DNA of 64,000 bases from Bacteroidales bacterium (GTDB lineage: Bacteria; Bacteroidota; Bacteroidia; Bacteroidales; GCA-2748055). A model generated the notes under the pieces. It did no database searches, was not told the DNA's origin, and saw only the letters and a program-made list of their open reading frames with translations. Within the stretch, counting starts at the first letter, position 1, and every line of letters begins with the position of its first letter. The stretch lies in contig JAIPBT010000001.1 of the NCBI GenBank assembly GCA_021738565.1, positions 87,015-151,014 on the forward strand. The letters are read 5' to 3'. Shown here piece after piece: positions 54,097 through 63,049 of the stretch. Made by a program: the position numbers and the translations under genes.

Positions 54097-54324
54097 ATGC
54101 CCGGATTAGACAGAACAGGACCCTACGGAGAAGGTCCGAAAACAGGTAGAGGAATGGGGAAATGCAACCCCGGTAACAAAGACGAACAATTTGACGATTC
54201 CCGGCCACGGAACAATCTCAGAATGAGAAATGGTGAAGGCCGGAGAGGTGCAGGACGAGGTCCCGGACGCGGACGCGGTTTTGGCCGTGGAAGAGGACGG
54301 TTCGGCAACGGAAACAGGACTTGA
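54097..54324 (+). CDS. Small Gly/Arg-rich DUF5320-like protein
   Basis: 75 residues from ATG 54097 (MPGLDRTGPYGEGPKTGRG). The opening MPxxDxTGPxGxGPxTGRGxGxC is the signature of the DUF5320-type small proteins that accompany NifX/MinD-ferredoxin genes. The second half is a Gly/Arg repeat (GRGPGRGRGFGRGRGRFG) suited to bind nucleic acid or acidic partners; one Cys. Function unknown. Confidence 0.8.
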   Translation: MPGLDRTGPYGEGPKTGRGMGKCNPGNKDEQFDDSRPRNNLRMRNGEGRRGAGRGPGRGRGFGRGRGRFGNGNRT

Positions 54325-54353
54325 ACGTAACATTCAAACAAACAAAACAAAAA

Positions 54354-54695
54354 ATGACAAAAAAAATTGCCGTACCGGTAAATGAGCACGGAATACTGGA
54401 TGCGCACTTCGGACATTGCAGGTTTTTTGCCCTGCTTGAAGTGAACAATGGAGAAGTGGTCTCCGAAATGCATGTCGCACCTCCGCCACACGAACCAGGC
54501 GTTCTTCCAAAGTGGCTGGCCGAACAGGGAGTCACCGATGTGATCGCGGGTGGAATGGGGCAGCGTGCCATTCAGATCTTCAACCACCATGGCGTGAATG
54601 TCTTCGTGGGAGCTCCTCTGCGTTCCGCGCCGGAACTTGCAGAAGGGCTTCTGAAAAAAACGCTCAGCTTTACAGCCAACTACTGTGACCACTGA
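54354..54695 (+). CDS. NifX/NifB-C-terminal-like cofactor-binding protein (copy 2)
   Basis: 113 residues from ATG 54354 (MTKKIAVPVNEHGILDAHFG). Typical NifX pattern: DAHFGHCRFFALLEV, PPHEPGVLPKWLAEQGVTDV and IAGGMGQRAIQIFNHHGVNV. Cys in GHC and in the last residues CDH. Paralog of the 53740 gene but of a different subgroup. The next gene begins 28 bases later. Confidence 0.87.
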   Translation: MTKKIAVPVNEHGILDAHFGHCRFFALLEVNNGEVVSEMHVAPPPHEPGVLPKWLAEQGVTDVIAGGMGQRAIQIFNHHGVNVFVGAPLRSAPELAEGLLKKTLSFTANYCDH

Positions 54696-54723
54696 TCCTT
54701 CAAGTAGCATCGCTGACATACAT

Positions 54724-55605
54724 ATGCCTTATTCGGTTTCCATAATTTCAGGAAAAGGAGGCACAGGGAAAACCACTGTATCGGTAAGCCTCTACAGGAT
54801 GCTTACCCGTCATCGGGATGTACATGTTCACCTGGCAGATTGCGATGTGGAAGAACCCAATGACCTGCTATTCTTCCCGGAATTCAAAACTGTAAAAGGC
54901 GAGCAGGTGAACAAACTGGTGCCCGTGATCGATAAGGACAATTGCACCTATTGCAGGAAATGTGCAGAATACTGCGAGTTCAACGCCATCGTGGTCATTC
55001 CGCCTGCCGAATATGCCAGTGTAAACAACGACCTTTGTCATGCCTGCGGTGCATGCCTGGAAGCCTGCGAATTCAACGCCATTACAGAGCATCCAGAACC
55101 CATCGGCACAGTAAACTTTATTGCCGGAAGGAATGGCGTGGGAATAACCGAGGGCAGATTGAAAATCGGATCCACCATGCAGACCATGATGATCCGGGAA
55201 ACAAAAAAAAGGATCACGGAGGACCATGACATCATCATACTGGACGCACCGCCAGGAACCAGCTGTCCGGTAGTGGAAACAGTTGCTGGGACAGATTTCG
55301 TCATTATTGTTGCCGAGCCAACACCTTTCGGCCTCCACGATATGATGCGCATTGTAGAACTCCTCGAAGAGATCGGGATCCCGTTCGGTGTGGTGATCAA
55401 CAAGGCAGGTATGGGAGACCGTAAGATCTATGGGTACATCGGTCAAAAAAAGATCAAAACAATATCTGAAATACCCTACGACCGGAATTTTGCTGCAGCC
55501 ATAGCAAGGGGAAGACCGGAGGAGGGGATCTCAATTGAGATCGAAGAACAGCTTGAAAAGATCGCAGAAGATGTTCTCGGGCGGTATAATTTATCAAAAG
55601 GATGA
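54724..55605 (+). CDS. MinD/Mrp-type ATPase with inserted 2[4Fe-4S] ferredoxin (copy 1)
   Basis: 293 residues from ATG 54724; an in-frame GTG at 54685 would overlap the previous gene. Deviant Walker A: SGKGGTGKTTVSVSL. The ferredoxin insert has CTYCRKCAEYCEFNAI and CHACGACLEACEFNAI (about 73-125). Then ILDAPPGTSCPVVETV (Walker B region) and the adenine loop FGVVINKAGMGDRKI. Such MinD-superfamily proteins act as Fe-S scaffolds or ATP-driven electron carriers with NifX partners. Its TGA overlaps the ATG of the next gene. Confidence 0.88.
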   Translation: MPYSVSIISGKGGTGKTTVSVSLYRMLTRHRDVHVHLADCDVEEPNDLLFFPEFKTVKGEQVNKLVPVIDKDNCTYCRKCAEYCEFNAIVVIPPAEYASVNNDLCHACGACLEACEFNAITEHPEPIGTVNFIAGRNGVGITEGRLKIGSTMQTMMIRETKKRITEDHDIIILDAPPGTSCPVVETVAGTDFVIIVAEPTPFGLHDMMRIVELLEEIGIPFGVVINKAGMGDRKIYGYIGQKKIKTISEIPYDRNFAAAIARGRPEEGISIEIEEQLEKIAEDVLGRYNLSKG

Positions 55606-56495
55606 AAGAGATCACCATCATAAGTGGCAAGGGAGGAACCGGAAAGACCAGCATCACGGCAGCCATTGCTTCACTGGCAGAAAAAGCCGTGATATGCGAC
55701 AATGATGTGGATGCCGCTAACCTCCACCTGCTTTTACAACCCACTGAAAAAGAATCACAAGTATTCTACGGAAGTTATGTGGCAGAAATCAATACCGATG
55801 AGTGTACCCGGTGCGGATTGTGCATTGAACACTGCAGGTTCGATGCGATAACCGTAAACACCCGGGGCGACTATGAGATCAATCCGTTCACATGCGAAGG
55901 ATGCAGGCTCTGCGAGCGAATTTGTCCCGATAATGCAATCACCTCAGAACGCAGCAGCAACAACCACTGGTTCGTATCTGCTACCAGGTTCGGTCCGTTC
56001 CTCCATGCCAGCATGGGAGCCGGAGAAGAGAACTCCGGGAAACTGGTGTCACTATTAAGAAACAAAGCAAGGGACATAGCAAAAGTATCAGTTTCCAGGT
56101 GGATCATCAATGACGGACCTCCGGGCATCGGGTGCGAAGCCATCTCTTCCATTACAGGGGCAGACATGGTCATCATCGTTACAGAACCATCCCTGGCTGC
56201 CTTTCACGACCTGGAAAGGGTGGCGGAACTGGTGCAGTCTTTCAATATCCCTGCCTTTGCCATCATCAATAAAATGGATATAAATCCTCCACTTGCCGGG
56301 ATAATCAAAAATTTCCTGAAGGACAATGACCTTGAATTAATTGCGGAGATCCCTTTTAATGAAAATATGGTCAACGCAATGGTACAGGGCAAGACGATCG
56401 TGGAGTACGATCCGGAATCGGAAATAACAAAAATACTGCAACATGCATGGAAGGAGATGGAAGCCAGGGGCCAGGAGGAGGGGGTGACTTGGTGA
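55602..56495 (+). CDS. MinD/Mrp-type ATPase with inserted 2[4Fe-4S] ferredoxin (copy 2)
   Basis: 297 residues, translated by ATGA overlap with copy 1. Walker A SGKGGTGKTSITAAI, then DNDVDAANLHLLLQPT, ferredoxin motifs CTRCGLCIEHCRFDAI and CEGCRLCERICPDNAI (about 66-110), and INDGPPGIGCEAISSI. The two copies are typical partners that probably form a heterodimer. The last residues overlap GA-rich repeats. Confidence 0.88.
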   Translation: MKEITIISGKGGTGKTSITAAIASLAEKAVICDNDVDAANLHLLLQPTEKESQVFYGSYVAEINTDECTRCGLCIEHCRFDAITVNTRGDYEINPFTCEGCRLCERICPDNAITSERSSNNHWFVSATRFGPFLHASMGAGEENSGKLVSLLRNKARDIAKVSVSRWIINDGPPGIGCEAISSITGADMVIIVTEPSLAAFHDLERVAELVQSFNIPAFAIINKMDINPPLAGIIKNFLKDNDLELIAEIPFNENMVNAMVQGKTIVEYDPESEITKILQHAWKEMEARGQEEGVTW

Positions 56496-56574
56496 GGGGG
56501 AGACCTGGTGAGGGTTCAGGAACGTTCAGTAAATCACCTGGTGAACTCGATGTAACTGAATTCTTTTACTGAGA

Positions 56575-56598
56575 ACTGACAAACCGACGAACTGTCCC
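56575..56598. repeat. Octamer-period repeat remnant
   Basis: On the minus strand GACAGTTCGTCGGTTTGTCAG, i.e. three 8-base units of the GWCRGTKN family, 43 bases before the DUF1080 gene. Confidence 0.5.
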
Positions 56599-56640
56599 CT
56601 TATTTTCGTACCTTTATTCCTCAAACAATTACAAAAAACT

Positions 56641-57678
56641 ATGAGAACGTTGATTATCCTTTTGGCGGTCCTGCTCACCGCTTGTTCCACAAGCAAAGAC
56701 AAACCCGGAGCACCGGAGGCCGCTCCCCCCGAATTCTACATGGGATCCTGGGCCCTCGACCTCGATTACGAGAACAATACCGCCGGATGGCTGAAAGTCA
56801 CACAGGAAGACGGCTACCTGGACGGTGAACTGCTCTGGCGCTGGGGCAGCGTCACTCCCGTTGATTTTATTTTTGTCGCTGAAGGAACACTCTTCGTTAC
56901 ACGTGGAAGGGATGTGGTTAGGGAGAGGGACCTCGAAGGGAATCCTACCAGGAAGCACCATGCATTCAACTGGCTAAATATAAAAAGGAGCGGGGACGAC
57001 GAGATCGCCGGCATGGCATTTTTCCCCGGTATCGACGGGGTGAGTTTTGAAAAAGTGTCGTTCACCGGGAAAAGGATCCCTCCTGCGGGTTCGCCTCCCG
57101 ATCTTTCAGATATTGAATACGGAGATCCCATCAACCTGCTCCGGGGAGACAACCTTTCAGAATGGGAAATGCTGGAAAAATCCGCGGCGAACGGATGGAG
57201 CGTAAAGGATGGTGTCCTGGTCAATGATCCCGTGCAAAAAGAGGGAGAAGAACATATCCAATACGGCAATATCCGTACAAAGCAGGCTTTTGAGGATTTC
57301 AACCTGACCCTGGAAGTCAATGTGCCGGAAGGAAGCAACAGCGGGATCTACCTGAAAGGAATATACGAGATACAGGTGAGCGACAGTTATGGGAAGAAGC
57401 TCGACTCCCACAACATGGGCGCACTGTACAGCCGGATCACTCCTTCTGTTGCAGCAGAAAAACCTGCCGAAGAATGGCAGACGTTTGACATCACCCTCTG
57501 CAAGCGGCACCTTACTGTCATACTGAATGGCACCACCATCATCAATAACATGTTCGTAGAGGGGGTTACCGGAGGTGCCATGACTGCCGATGAGTTTATA
57601 CCGGGACCCATTTACCTCCAGGGAGACCACGGTAAGGTATCATACAGGAACATTATCATCAGGAAGATCAAAAACTGA
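56641..57678 (+). CDS. DUF1080 (3-keto-disaccharide hydrolase-like) lipoprotein
   Basis: 345 residues; lipoprotein signal LLAVLLTACST (Cys 15). Residues about 30-150 are a small beta-rich domain (MGSWALDLDYENNTAGWLKV), 160-345 the DUF1080 concanavalin-like domain: NLLRGDNLSEWEMLEKSAAN, NSGIYLKGIYEIQVSDSYGK and GPIYLQGDHGKVSYRNIIIR, the last a near-signature of the family. Some members hydrolyse 3-keto-glucosides. Exported and outer-membrane linked by inference. Confidence 0.85.
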   Translation: MRTLIILLAVLLTACSTSKDKPGAPEAAPPEFYMGSWALDLDYENNTAGWLKVTQEDGYLDGELLWRWGSVTPVDFIFVAEGTLFVTRGRDVVRERDLEGNPTRKHHAFNWLNIKRSGDDEIAGMAFFPGIDGVSFEKVSFTGKRIPPAGSPPDLSDIEYGDPINLLRGDNLSEWEMLEKSAANGWSVKDGVLVNDPVQKEGEEHIQYGNIRTKQAFEDFNLTLEVNVPEGSNSGIYLKGIYEIQVSDSYGKKLDSHNMGALYSRITPSVAAEKPAEEWQTFDITLCKRHLTVILNGTTIINNMFVEGVTGGAMTADEFIPGPIYLQGDHGKVSYRNIIIRKIKN

Positions 57679-57776
57679 TCCCGGGATAAGTGCAATCAAT
57701 TTCAAACAATACCTGCCATTAATGAGTTTATATTAATGAGAAATGTATTTTGCCCTGAAATTACAAGCGTTAAAAA

Positions 57777-58073
57777 ATGACTTTTAAAGAATTTTCTGAA
57801 CTGAGAGACAAAGGGTCCTGGGGAGAGAACATGCACCCGTTGCTGCGCGCATTGCTGATCGATGCTACAGGCGACTGGGATACGGCACACAGCATCGCCC
57901 AGGATGATCCCACATCCAATGGATCATGGGTGCACGCTTACCTCCACCGCAAGGAAGGCGACAAATGGAACGCCGGATACTGGTACGATCGTGCCGGCAG
58001 AAAAATGACGGGCAAAAAACCTGAAGCGGAATGGGACGATATCGCACGAGCATTGCTGCCAGAGCTTTCCTGA
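57777..58073 (+). CDS. Small conserved hypothetical protein
   Basis: 98 residues, acidic and Trp-rich: LRDKGSWGENMHPLLRALLI, GDWDTAHSIAQDDPTSNGSW, VHAYLHRKEGDKWNAGYWYD. The composition is clearly protein-like and there is no signal or Cys. I have met similar stand-alone proteins in many bacteria but know no function. 47 bases upstream of the MscS gene. Confidence 0.7.
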   Translation: MTFKEFSELRDKGSWGENMHPLLRALLIDATGDWDTAHSIAQDDPTSNGSWVHAYLHRKEGDKWNAGYWYDRAGRKMTGKKPEAEWDDIARALLPELS

Positions 58074-58120
58074 CCTGAAAAAATAAAATATGATGTTCAA
58101 CTCCCCAAATCGCGTTTGAT

Positions 58121-59203
58121 ATGAACAATGAATTTTTCAATTTCCTCCAGGTCGATAACGACGATACCGGACAGATACTGACAACCGCTGCCATTGCCCT
58201 GGGAGCAGCGATCATCATCTATATTGTTACCATGCAGGTGATCAGGAAGGTCAGCCGCCGAACAGACAACAGCCTGGAAAAAGGTGCGCACAAGAAATTC
58301 AGGATACCGGTTTTGATCCTGCTTTTCAGCATTGCCCTGGGAATCATTTCCTCATCATTTCAGACGGATAATAAGGTGATCGGATTCCTGAACCACATCT
58401 TCTCGCTGCTCATCATCTTTGGCATCTCATGGCTGGCGATCCGCATCATCAAACTTGGTAAAAGACTGGTACTGAAACAATACGATGTTGAACAGAAGGA
58501 CAACCTGAAAGCCAGGAAGGTGTTCACGCAGTTTCGAATCATTGAGCGCATCCTGGTGTTCATTGTCATTCTTATTGCACTCTCAGCAGCGCTGATGACC
58601 TTCGAAAGCATCCGTAAGATTGGGATCAGCCTGATCGCATCTGCCGGAGTGGCCGGTGTCATCATCGGTTTTGCAGCTCAAAAGATCCTGAGTAACGTGG
58701 TGGCAGGCATACAGATTGCCCTTGCCCAGCCGATCCGCCTTGATGATGTCGTGATCGTGGAAGGTGAGTGGGGATGGATCGAGGAGATCAACCTCACATA
58801 CGTGGTGATAAGGATATGGGACAAACGCAGACTGGTCGTTCCCACGACCCAATTTATTGAAAAACCTTTCCAGAACTGGACCCGCGAATCGTCCGACATC
58901 CTGGGGACCGTCTTTATCTATGCCGACTATACCGTACCTGTCGACAAGATCAGGGAAGAACTCACGAGGATCCTTGAATCAGATAAGAACTGGGACGGGA
59001 AGGTCAACGTCCTCCAGGTCACCAATGCCACTGAAAAAACCCTGGAACTCAGGGCGCTCATGAGCGCATCAGATTCCCCTTCGGCATGGAACCTCAGGGT
59101 GAATGTCAGGGAAAAACTGATCGGATACCTGCAAAAGAATTACCCGGATTGCCTGCCGCGGACAAGGTTGTCTATTGATAAAGAGAAAAACGGCTCCGAC
59201 TGA
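58121..59203 (+). CDS. MscS-family mechanosensitive ion channel
   Basis: 360 residues. Membrane helices near 18-40, 62-80, 88-110 and 141-162, then the pore helix SLIASAGVAGVIIGFAAQKI with the Gly/Ala packing of MscS TM3 and LSNVVAGIQIALAQPIRLDD. The beta domain has VVIVEGEWGWIEEINLTYVV and the C-terminal alpha/beta domain ends DCLPRTRLSIDKEK. It opens on membrane tension to release solutes at osmotic downshock, in line with other salt-adaptation genes here. Confidence 0.9.
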   Translation: MNNEFFNFLQVDNDDTGQILTTAAIALGAAIIIYIVTMQVIRKVSRRTDNSLEKGAHKKFRIPVLILLFSIALGIISSSFQTDNKVIGFLNHIFSLLIIFGISWLAIRIIKLGKRLVLKQYDVEQKDNLKARKVFTQFRIIERILVFIVILIALSAALMTFESIRKIGISLIASAGVAGVIIGFAAQKILSNVVAGIQIALAQPIRLDDVVIVEGEWGWIEEINLTYVVIRIWDKRRLVVPTTQFIEKPFQNWTRESSDILGTVFIYADYTVPVDKIREELTRILESDKNWDGKVNVLQVTNATEKTLELRALMSASDSPSAWNLRVNVREKLIGYLQKNYPDCLPRTRLSIDKEKNGSD

Positions 59204-59262
59204 TGCTGGTTGTAAGGTAATAAAAAAACACTGCTATATTTAACAAACCAAACCTATTCATT

Positions 59263-60111
59263 ATGAAAACCACACGCCGGCATTTTTTTCGCAATATGGG
59301 GCTGCTTGGACTGGGAGCAGCAGGAATATCAAAAACAAACCTGCTTCATGCTGCAGCAGAACCCGTTAAACTGAAGGGATCCGTTAAATTTGAGATCGGA
59401 GTCGCCTCCTACGGGTTGCGCGGACTCTCATTCGAGGAGATGGTAGAGGCCATGAAGATGTTGCAGATCAAAAACCTCTCCCTGAAAAGCATGCACCTCC
59501 CCTTCGAACTGTCCGACGACGAGATCAAACAAAGAATGGAGATCATGCGCGAAGCGGGCCTGAATCCCTATGCACCAGGGGTTGTTTATATGAAATCGGA
59601 ACAGGAGGTGCACGACCGGTTTGCATATACTAAAGCAGCAGGAATGGGCATGATCGTTGCCGTACCAAACTATGAACTGCTCGACCTGGTGGAGGAAAAA
59701 ATAAAAGAAACAGGGATCAAAATTGCCATCCACACGCATGGGCCCGACAACCTTCCCTACCCATCTCCGGAAGATGCATACGAAAGGATCAAAGAGAGGG
59801 ATCCGCGCTTCGGGATCTGTGTCGACCTGGCACATGTGCTGCGCAGCAAACTGGATCCGGTTCAGCAGCTGATGCTTACAAAGAACAGGGTGCTGGATGT
59901 GCACATCAGGGATATTACAGAAGCATCGAAGGAAGGGCATTCGTGCCGGCCAGGGCTGGGGGTGTTCGACTTCAGGGCTTCGCTGCAGGCACTGATCGAC
60001 ATCGGCTACGAAGGATTTGTCTCCATCGAGTACGAAGCAGAAAAGGACGATCCCGTACCCGGGTACGCCGAAACAAAAGGCTACATCAATGGCATCCTGG
60101 CAGGATTGTAG
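59263..60111 (+). CDS. Tat-exported sugar phosphate isomerase/epimerase-like protein
   Basis: 282 residues with a Tat-type N-terminus (KTTRRHFFRNMGLLGLGAAG). The xylose-isomerase-like TIM-barrel shows VASYGLRGLSFEEMVEAMKM, ICVDLAHVLRSKLDP, VLDVHIRDITEASKE and FVSIEYEAEKDDPVPG with Glu/Asp/His metal ligands. The export signal argues against sugar phosphates as substrate; a periplasmic sugar or keto-sugar epimerase is more likely. Single gene. Confidence 0.82.
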   Translation: MKTTRRHFFRNMGLLGLGAAGISKTNLLHAAAEPVKLKGSVKFEIGVASYGLRGLSFEEMVEAMKMLQIKNLSLKSMHLPFELSDDEIKQRMEIMREAGLNPYAPGVVYMKSEQEVHDRFAYTKAAGMGMIVAVPNYELLDLVEEKIKETGIKIAIHTHGPDNLPYPSPEDAYERIKERDPRFGICVDLAHVLRSKLDPVQQLMLTKNRVLDVHIRDITEASKEGHSCRPGLGVFDFRASLQALIDIGYEGFVSIEYEAEKDDPVPGYAETKGYINGILAGL

Positions 60112-60482
60112 ATTGGATGGTTGATGGCTGGATACACAAAGCACACAGAGGAGACACAGAAGGCAGAGATGGATAGAGCGACTGGGAGCCAGGGGGCCGG
60201 GGGATTGTTTCTTGAATTCTTTTTCTGCCGAACTGTCGAACCGTCGAACTGTCCCAATGACACACTTTATTGAACAATCCCGCAATTCTTGGTGACCTTT
60301 GTGTCTGCTTTGTGATCTTTGTGTAACTTTTCTTCTGACACTAACAAACCGCCGAAATGACGAAATGACGGACTCTTAAATTATTATCTCTAAAGTTCTT
60401 TATGTAACTTACAATAACCATAAAAAAATTCAATCGAATCCATTAACTTTAAAGGTCCTTTTGTTAATGATACCATTCACTT
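60112..60482. repeat. Repeat-rich spacer before rmuC
   Basis: 371 bases without a gene: CACAAAGCACACAGAGGAG (60135-60153), octamer units at 60225-60255 (complement GACAGTTC GACGGTTC GACAGTTC), CTTTGTG words at 60298-60325, and another octamer run at 60335-60373. The last 100 bases before ATG 60483 are AT-rich. Confidence 0.6.
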
Positions 60483-61853
60483 ATGGAACTACTCTACATC
60501 ATATCGGGCCTCATCATAGGCGGAATAGCAGGTTATGTGATCGCAACCCTTGTTGCCCGTTCCCGTTCCGTTTCCAGGACCGAGCATGAAAAAGCACAGG
60601 ACGAGCTTAATTCCGCAAACAATGAGAATGCCACCCTCAAGGCCAGACTGGAAACTTCACAGGAATTCATCGGTACCCTGAAAAGTGAGATCGCGGAGCT
60701 CAAGACGGAGGTCGGCAATAAAATCACCGAATACAGCGAACTCAACAAGCGCACCGCAGTGCTGGATGCCAATAACAAGGCACTTGCAGAAAAGCTGGAG
60801 ACCCAGAAAAAAGAGATCGAAGAGCTGGGGAAAAAGTTCAATACGGAATTCGAGAACATCGCCAACAAGATACTGGACGACAAGACCCTGAAGTTCACGA
60901 AACAGAACCGCGACAACCTGGAGGTGATCCTGAAACCCCTGGGCGAGAACATCAATACCTTCAGGAAAAAAGTGGAAGAGGTTTACGACAAGGAGTCTAA
61001 AGAACGCTTTTCCCTGGGCAAGGAACTGGAACGGCTCGTGGAACTGAATCAGAAAGTAAGTGAGGAGGCCAACAACCTGACAAAAGCATTGCGCGGCAGT
61101 TCGAAGGCACAGGGCGACTGGGGACAGATGATCCTTGAAAAGATCCTGGAGCAGTCGGGCCTTGCAAAGGACCGGGAATACTTCGTGCAGGAATTTTTAA
61201 AAGACGAGGACGGCAACATTATAAAGACCGAACAGGGCAGGAAGATGCAGCCCGATGTGATCATCTCCTACCCCGACAACCGGAAACTGATCATCGACTC
61301 CAAGGTGTCCCTCACCGCCTATACCCGTTATTCCGAATCGGATGATCCCGAAGTGCAGGACATTTCCCTGAAAGGACACCTGGAATCCATGCGCACGCAC
61401 ATCGATGAACTGAGCGCCAAGAATTACCAGGGCTTCACCGCTTCACTCGATTTTGTGATGATGTTCGTTCCCAACGAACCGGCCTACCTGTTGGCATTGA
61501 AAAACGACCCGGACCTCTGGCACTATGCTTACAGCAAACGGATCCTCTTCATCAGTCCGACCAACCTCATTGCTGCCCTGAAAATGATCGCCGATCTATG
61601 GAAAAGGGAGTACCAGAACCAGAACGCCCTGGCGATCGCAGATAGGGGTGCTGCCCTCTATGATAAATTTGTCGGTTTCGTTGAGACACTGTCCGGACTG
61701 GGAACCCAGATCGACAAAGCACAAAAAAGCTACGACACTGCCATGGGGCAGTTGAGGGACGGTAAAGGCAACCTCATCGGACAGGCCGAAAAACTGCGCG
61801 AGCTCGGTGTAAAAACAAAAAAAGAGCTCCCGAAAAGCATGCTGGATGAATGA
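60483..61853 (+). CDS. rmuC: DNA recombination protein RmuC
   Basis: 456 residues. A membrane anchor (about 3-24) leads into a long coiled coil (about 30-140), then the RmuC nuclease-like core: LRGSSKAQGDWGQMILEKIL, QPDVIISYPDNRKLIIDSKV with the PD-(D/E)xK style Asp-Ser-Lys, and FVPNEPAYLLALKNDPDLWH. RmuC limits rearrangements at inverted repeats, which suits this repeat-rich region, though that is coincidental. Confidence 0.93.
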   Translation: MELLYIISGLIIGGIAGYVIATLVARSRSVSRTEHEKAQDELNSANNENATLKARLETSQEFIGTLKSEIAELKTEVGNKITEYSELNKRTAVLDANNKALAEKLETQKKEIEELGKKFNTEFENIANKILDDKTLKFTKQNRDNLEVILKPLGENINTFRKKVEEVYDKESKERFSLGKELERLVELNQKVSEEANNLTKALRGSSKAQGDWGQMILEKILEQSGLAKDREYFVQEFLKDEDGNIIKTEQGRKMQPDVIISYPDNRKLIIDSKVSLTAYTRYSESDDPEVQDISLKGHLESMRTHIDELSAKNYQGFTASLDFVMMFVPNEPAYLLALKNDPDLWHYAYSKRILFISPTNLIAALKMIADLWKREYQNQNALAIADRGAALYDKFVGFVETLSGLGTQIDKAQKSYDTAMGQLRDGKGNLIGQAEKLRELGVKTKKELPKSMLDE

Positions 61854-61863
61854 TGTGGGGTTT

Positions 61864-61885
61864 GGGGCAACGCCCCTGTAAAAAT
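61864..61885. terminator. Short hairpin between convergent rmuC and GNAT genes
   Basis: GGGGC (61864-61868) and GCCCC (61872-61876) form a five-base stem with loop AAC; TGTAAAAATTTA follows. A weak bidirectional terminator candidate. Confidence 0.35.
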
Positions 61886-62461
61886 TTATTTCGGATCCTT
61901 TCTCAAATAATAGACCTTCATATCGATGGTCTCATCGAAGAATTCATCGTAGATCTCGAAGCCCACGTACTGGTATAATTTCAGGAGTTTCACCACGGTG
62001 GTTTCTATGAGTACGGGGATGCCCTCCCTACTGCTCAGTTCGTTGAGATGGTCGCGGATATCTGCCAGTCCCCTGATGCTGTTTGTATCCGGATCCTTTC
62101 CCAGGAGCCACACGTAGATATAATCGTTAAGATCCGGCCGCCTGCTCTCCACGTATTTCTCACGCTTTGCCGTTTCAAATAGCTTATGGATCTTGATGGT
62201 CCTCAGGAACATGACAGCATATTTCAGGTGGTCGATGACCGAGCGGTTGTATTTGCTTTTTTGCCAATAGACAATGGCCGTGGTCTTGTCCTCCGACAAA
62301 TACACCCCGTTGAATTTCACAGCCAGCTCATATGCATAGGCCGCCATGATCTTAAGCCGCTCCTCGGTCTTCCCCTTGCGCATGATGGGTCTGAGGCGGT
62401 CGCTCTCGCGAAAGGCCCCGGCCATGATCTCAAGAATGATCTGCTTGTCTGATTTTTCCAT
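61886..62461 (-). CDS. GNAT-like acetyltransferase
   Basis: 191 residues from ATG 62461 (MEKSDKQIILEIMAGAFRES). GNAT topology: AFRESDRLRPIMRKGKTEER, VYLSEDKTTAIVYWQKSK, DYIYVWLLGKDPDTNSIRG (motif A region, without a clear QxxGxG/A), then PVLIETTVVKLLKLYQYVGF and an EIYDEFF end. It may acetylate an amine or a small metabolite. The degenerate acetyl-CoA loop makes activity uncertain. Confidence 0.65.
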   Translation of the reverse strand: MEKSDKQIILEIMAGAFRESDRLRPIMRKGKTEERLKIMAAYAYELAVKFNGVYLSEDKTTAIVYWQKSKYNRSVIDHLKYAVMFLRTIKIHKLFETAKREKYVESRRPDLNDYIYVWLLGKDPDTNSIRGLADIRDHLNELSSREGIPVLIETTVVKLLKLYQYVGFEIYDEFFDETIDMKVYYLRKDPK

Positions 62462-62491
62462 ACCAAACGAAAGTAGCAAAATAATTTATAT

Positions 62492-63049
62492 TTAATCCTC
62501 CATCTTCGATCTCAGCTCTGCCTCCTCCTCACTTCCCCAGTACCCGCAATCGAGTTCGATGAAAACGGTCGTATACGGCATGGTAATCTCCGTTTTCAAA
62601 ATCAGCACCTTTACCAGCGAAGATGCCTCGTCCAGTTTATGGATGATATCCTCATGCAGCATCGATTTGTATTCCCTGTCGCCCAGCAAACCATTTAATG
62701 CCTCCTTGTATGCACCGATCCCCTCAACCTCGCTTTCACCCAGGAATTCCAGCTCCCGATCAACCATAATGACCGGCCTGATGTGCGTTGAATTTGAAAT
62801 ATCCTCAAGCACAAAATCGACAACTTCCAGGTGTTCCTCCCCGGTAACTATGGTCTCAATACCCGGGGCACTCTGTGCCGGGTAGGCAGCATCGGCGATG
62901 ACCACCCAGTTCCTGTGTCCGTATTCCTTCAGCAAAGATTCCGTATTATCCCTCCAGTTGGCATACTCCAGTCCTTCTGAAGGGGGCCTGATACAACCTG
63001 TTACAAGAACAAGTATAAGGGCAATTGTAATATGTTGCTTTGTTTTCAT
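62492..63049 (-). CDS. Lipoprotein with RbsD/FucU-like sugar mutarotase domain
   Basis: 185 residues from ATG 63049, which starts a lipoprotein signal (MKTKQHITIALILVLVTGC, Cys 19). The mature part has YGHRNWVVIADAAYP, close to the catalytic GH(G/T)DxIVIADANFP of RbsD/FucU, and a C-terminal LKTEITMPYTTVFIELDCG, like the YANVIL region of that fold. RbsD/FucU are cytosolic mutarotases; a lipid-anchored version would act outside the cytoplasm, perhaps on fucose or ribose released from glycans. The 30-base gap to the GNAT-like gene suggests co-transcription. Confidence 0.65.
   Translation of the reverse strand: MKTKQHITIALILVLVTGCIRPPSEGLEYANWRDNTESLLKEYGHRNWVVIADAAYPAQSAPGIETIVTGEEHLEVVDFVLEDISNSTHIRPVIMVDRELEFLGESEVEGIGAYKEALNGLLGDREYKSMLHEDIIHKLDEASSLVKVLILKTEITMPYTTVFIELDCGYWGSEEEAELRSKMED

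Noticed and set aside
53314..56495. Nitrogen-fixation gene cluster.
   Set aside because: NifX-like proteins alone do not imply nitrogenase; no nifH, nifD, nifK, nifE or nifN is present.
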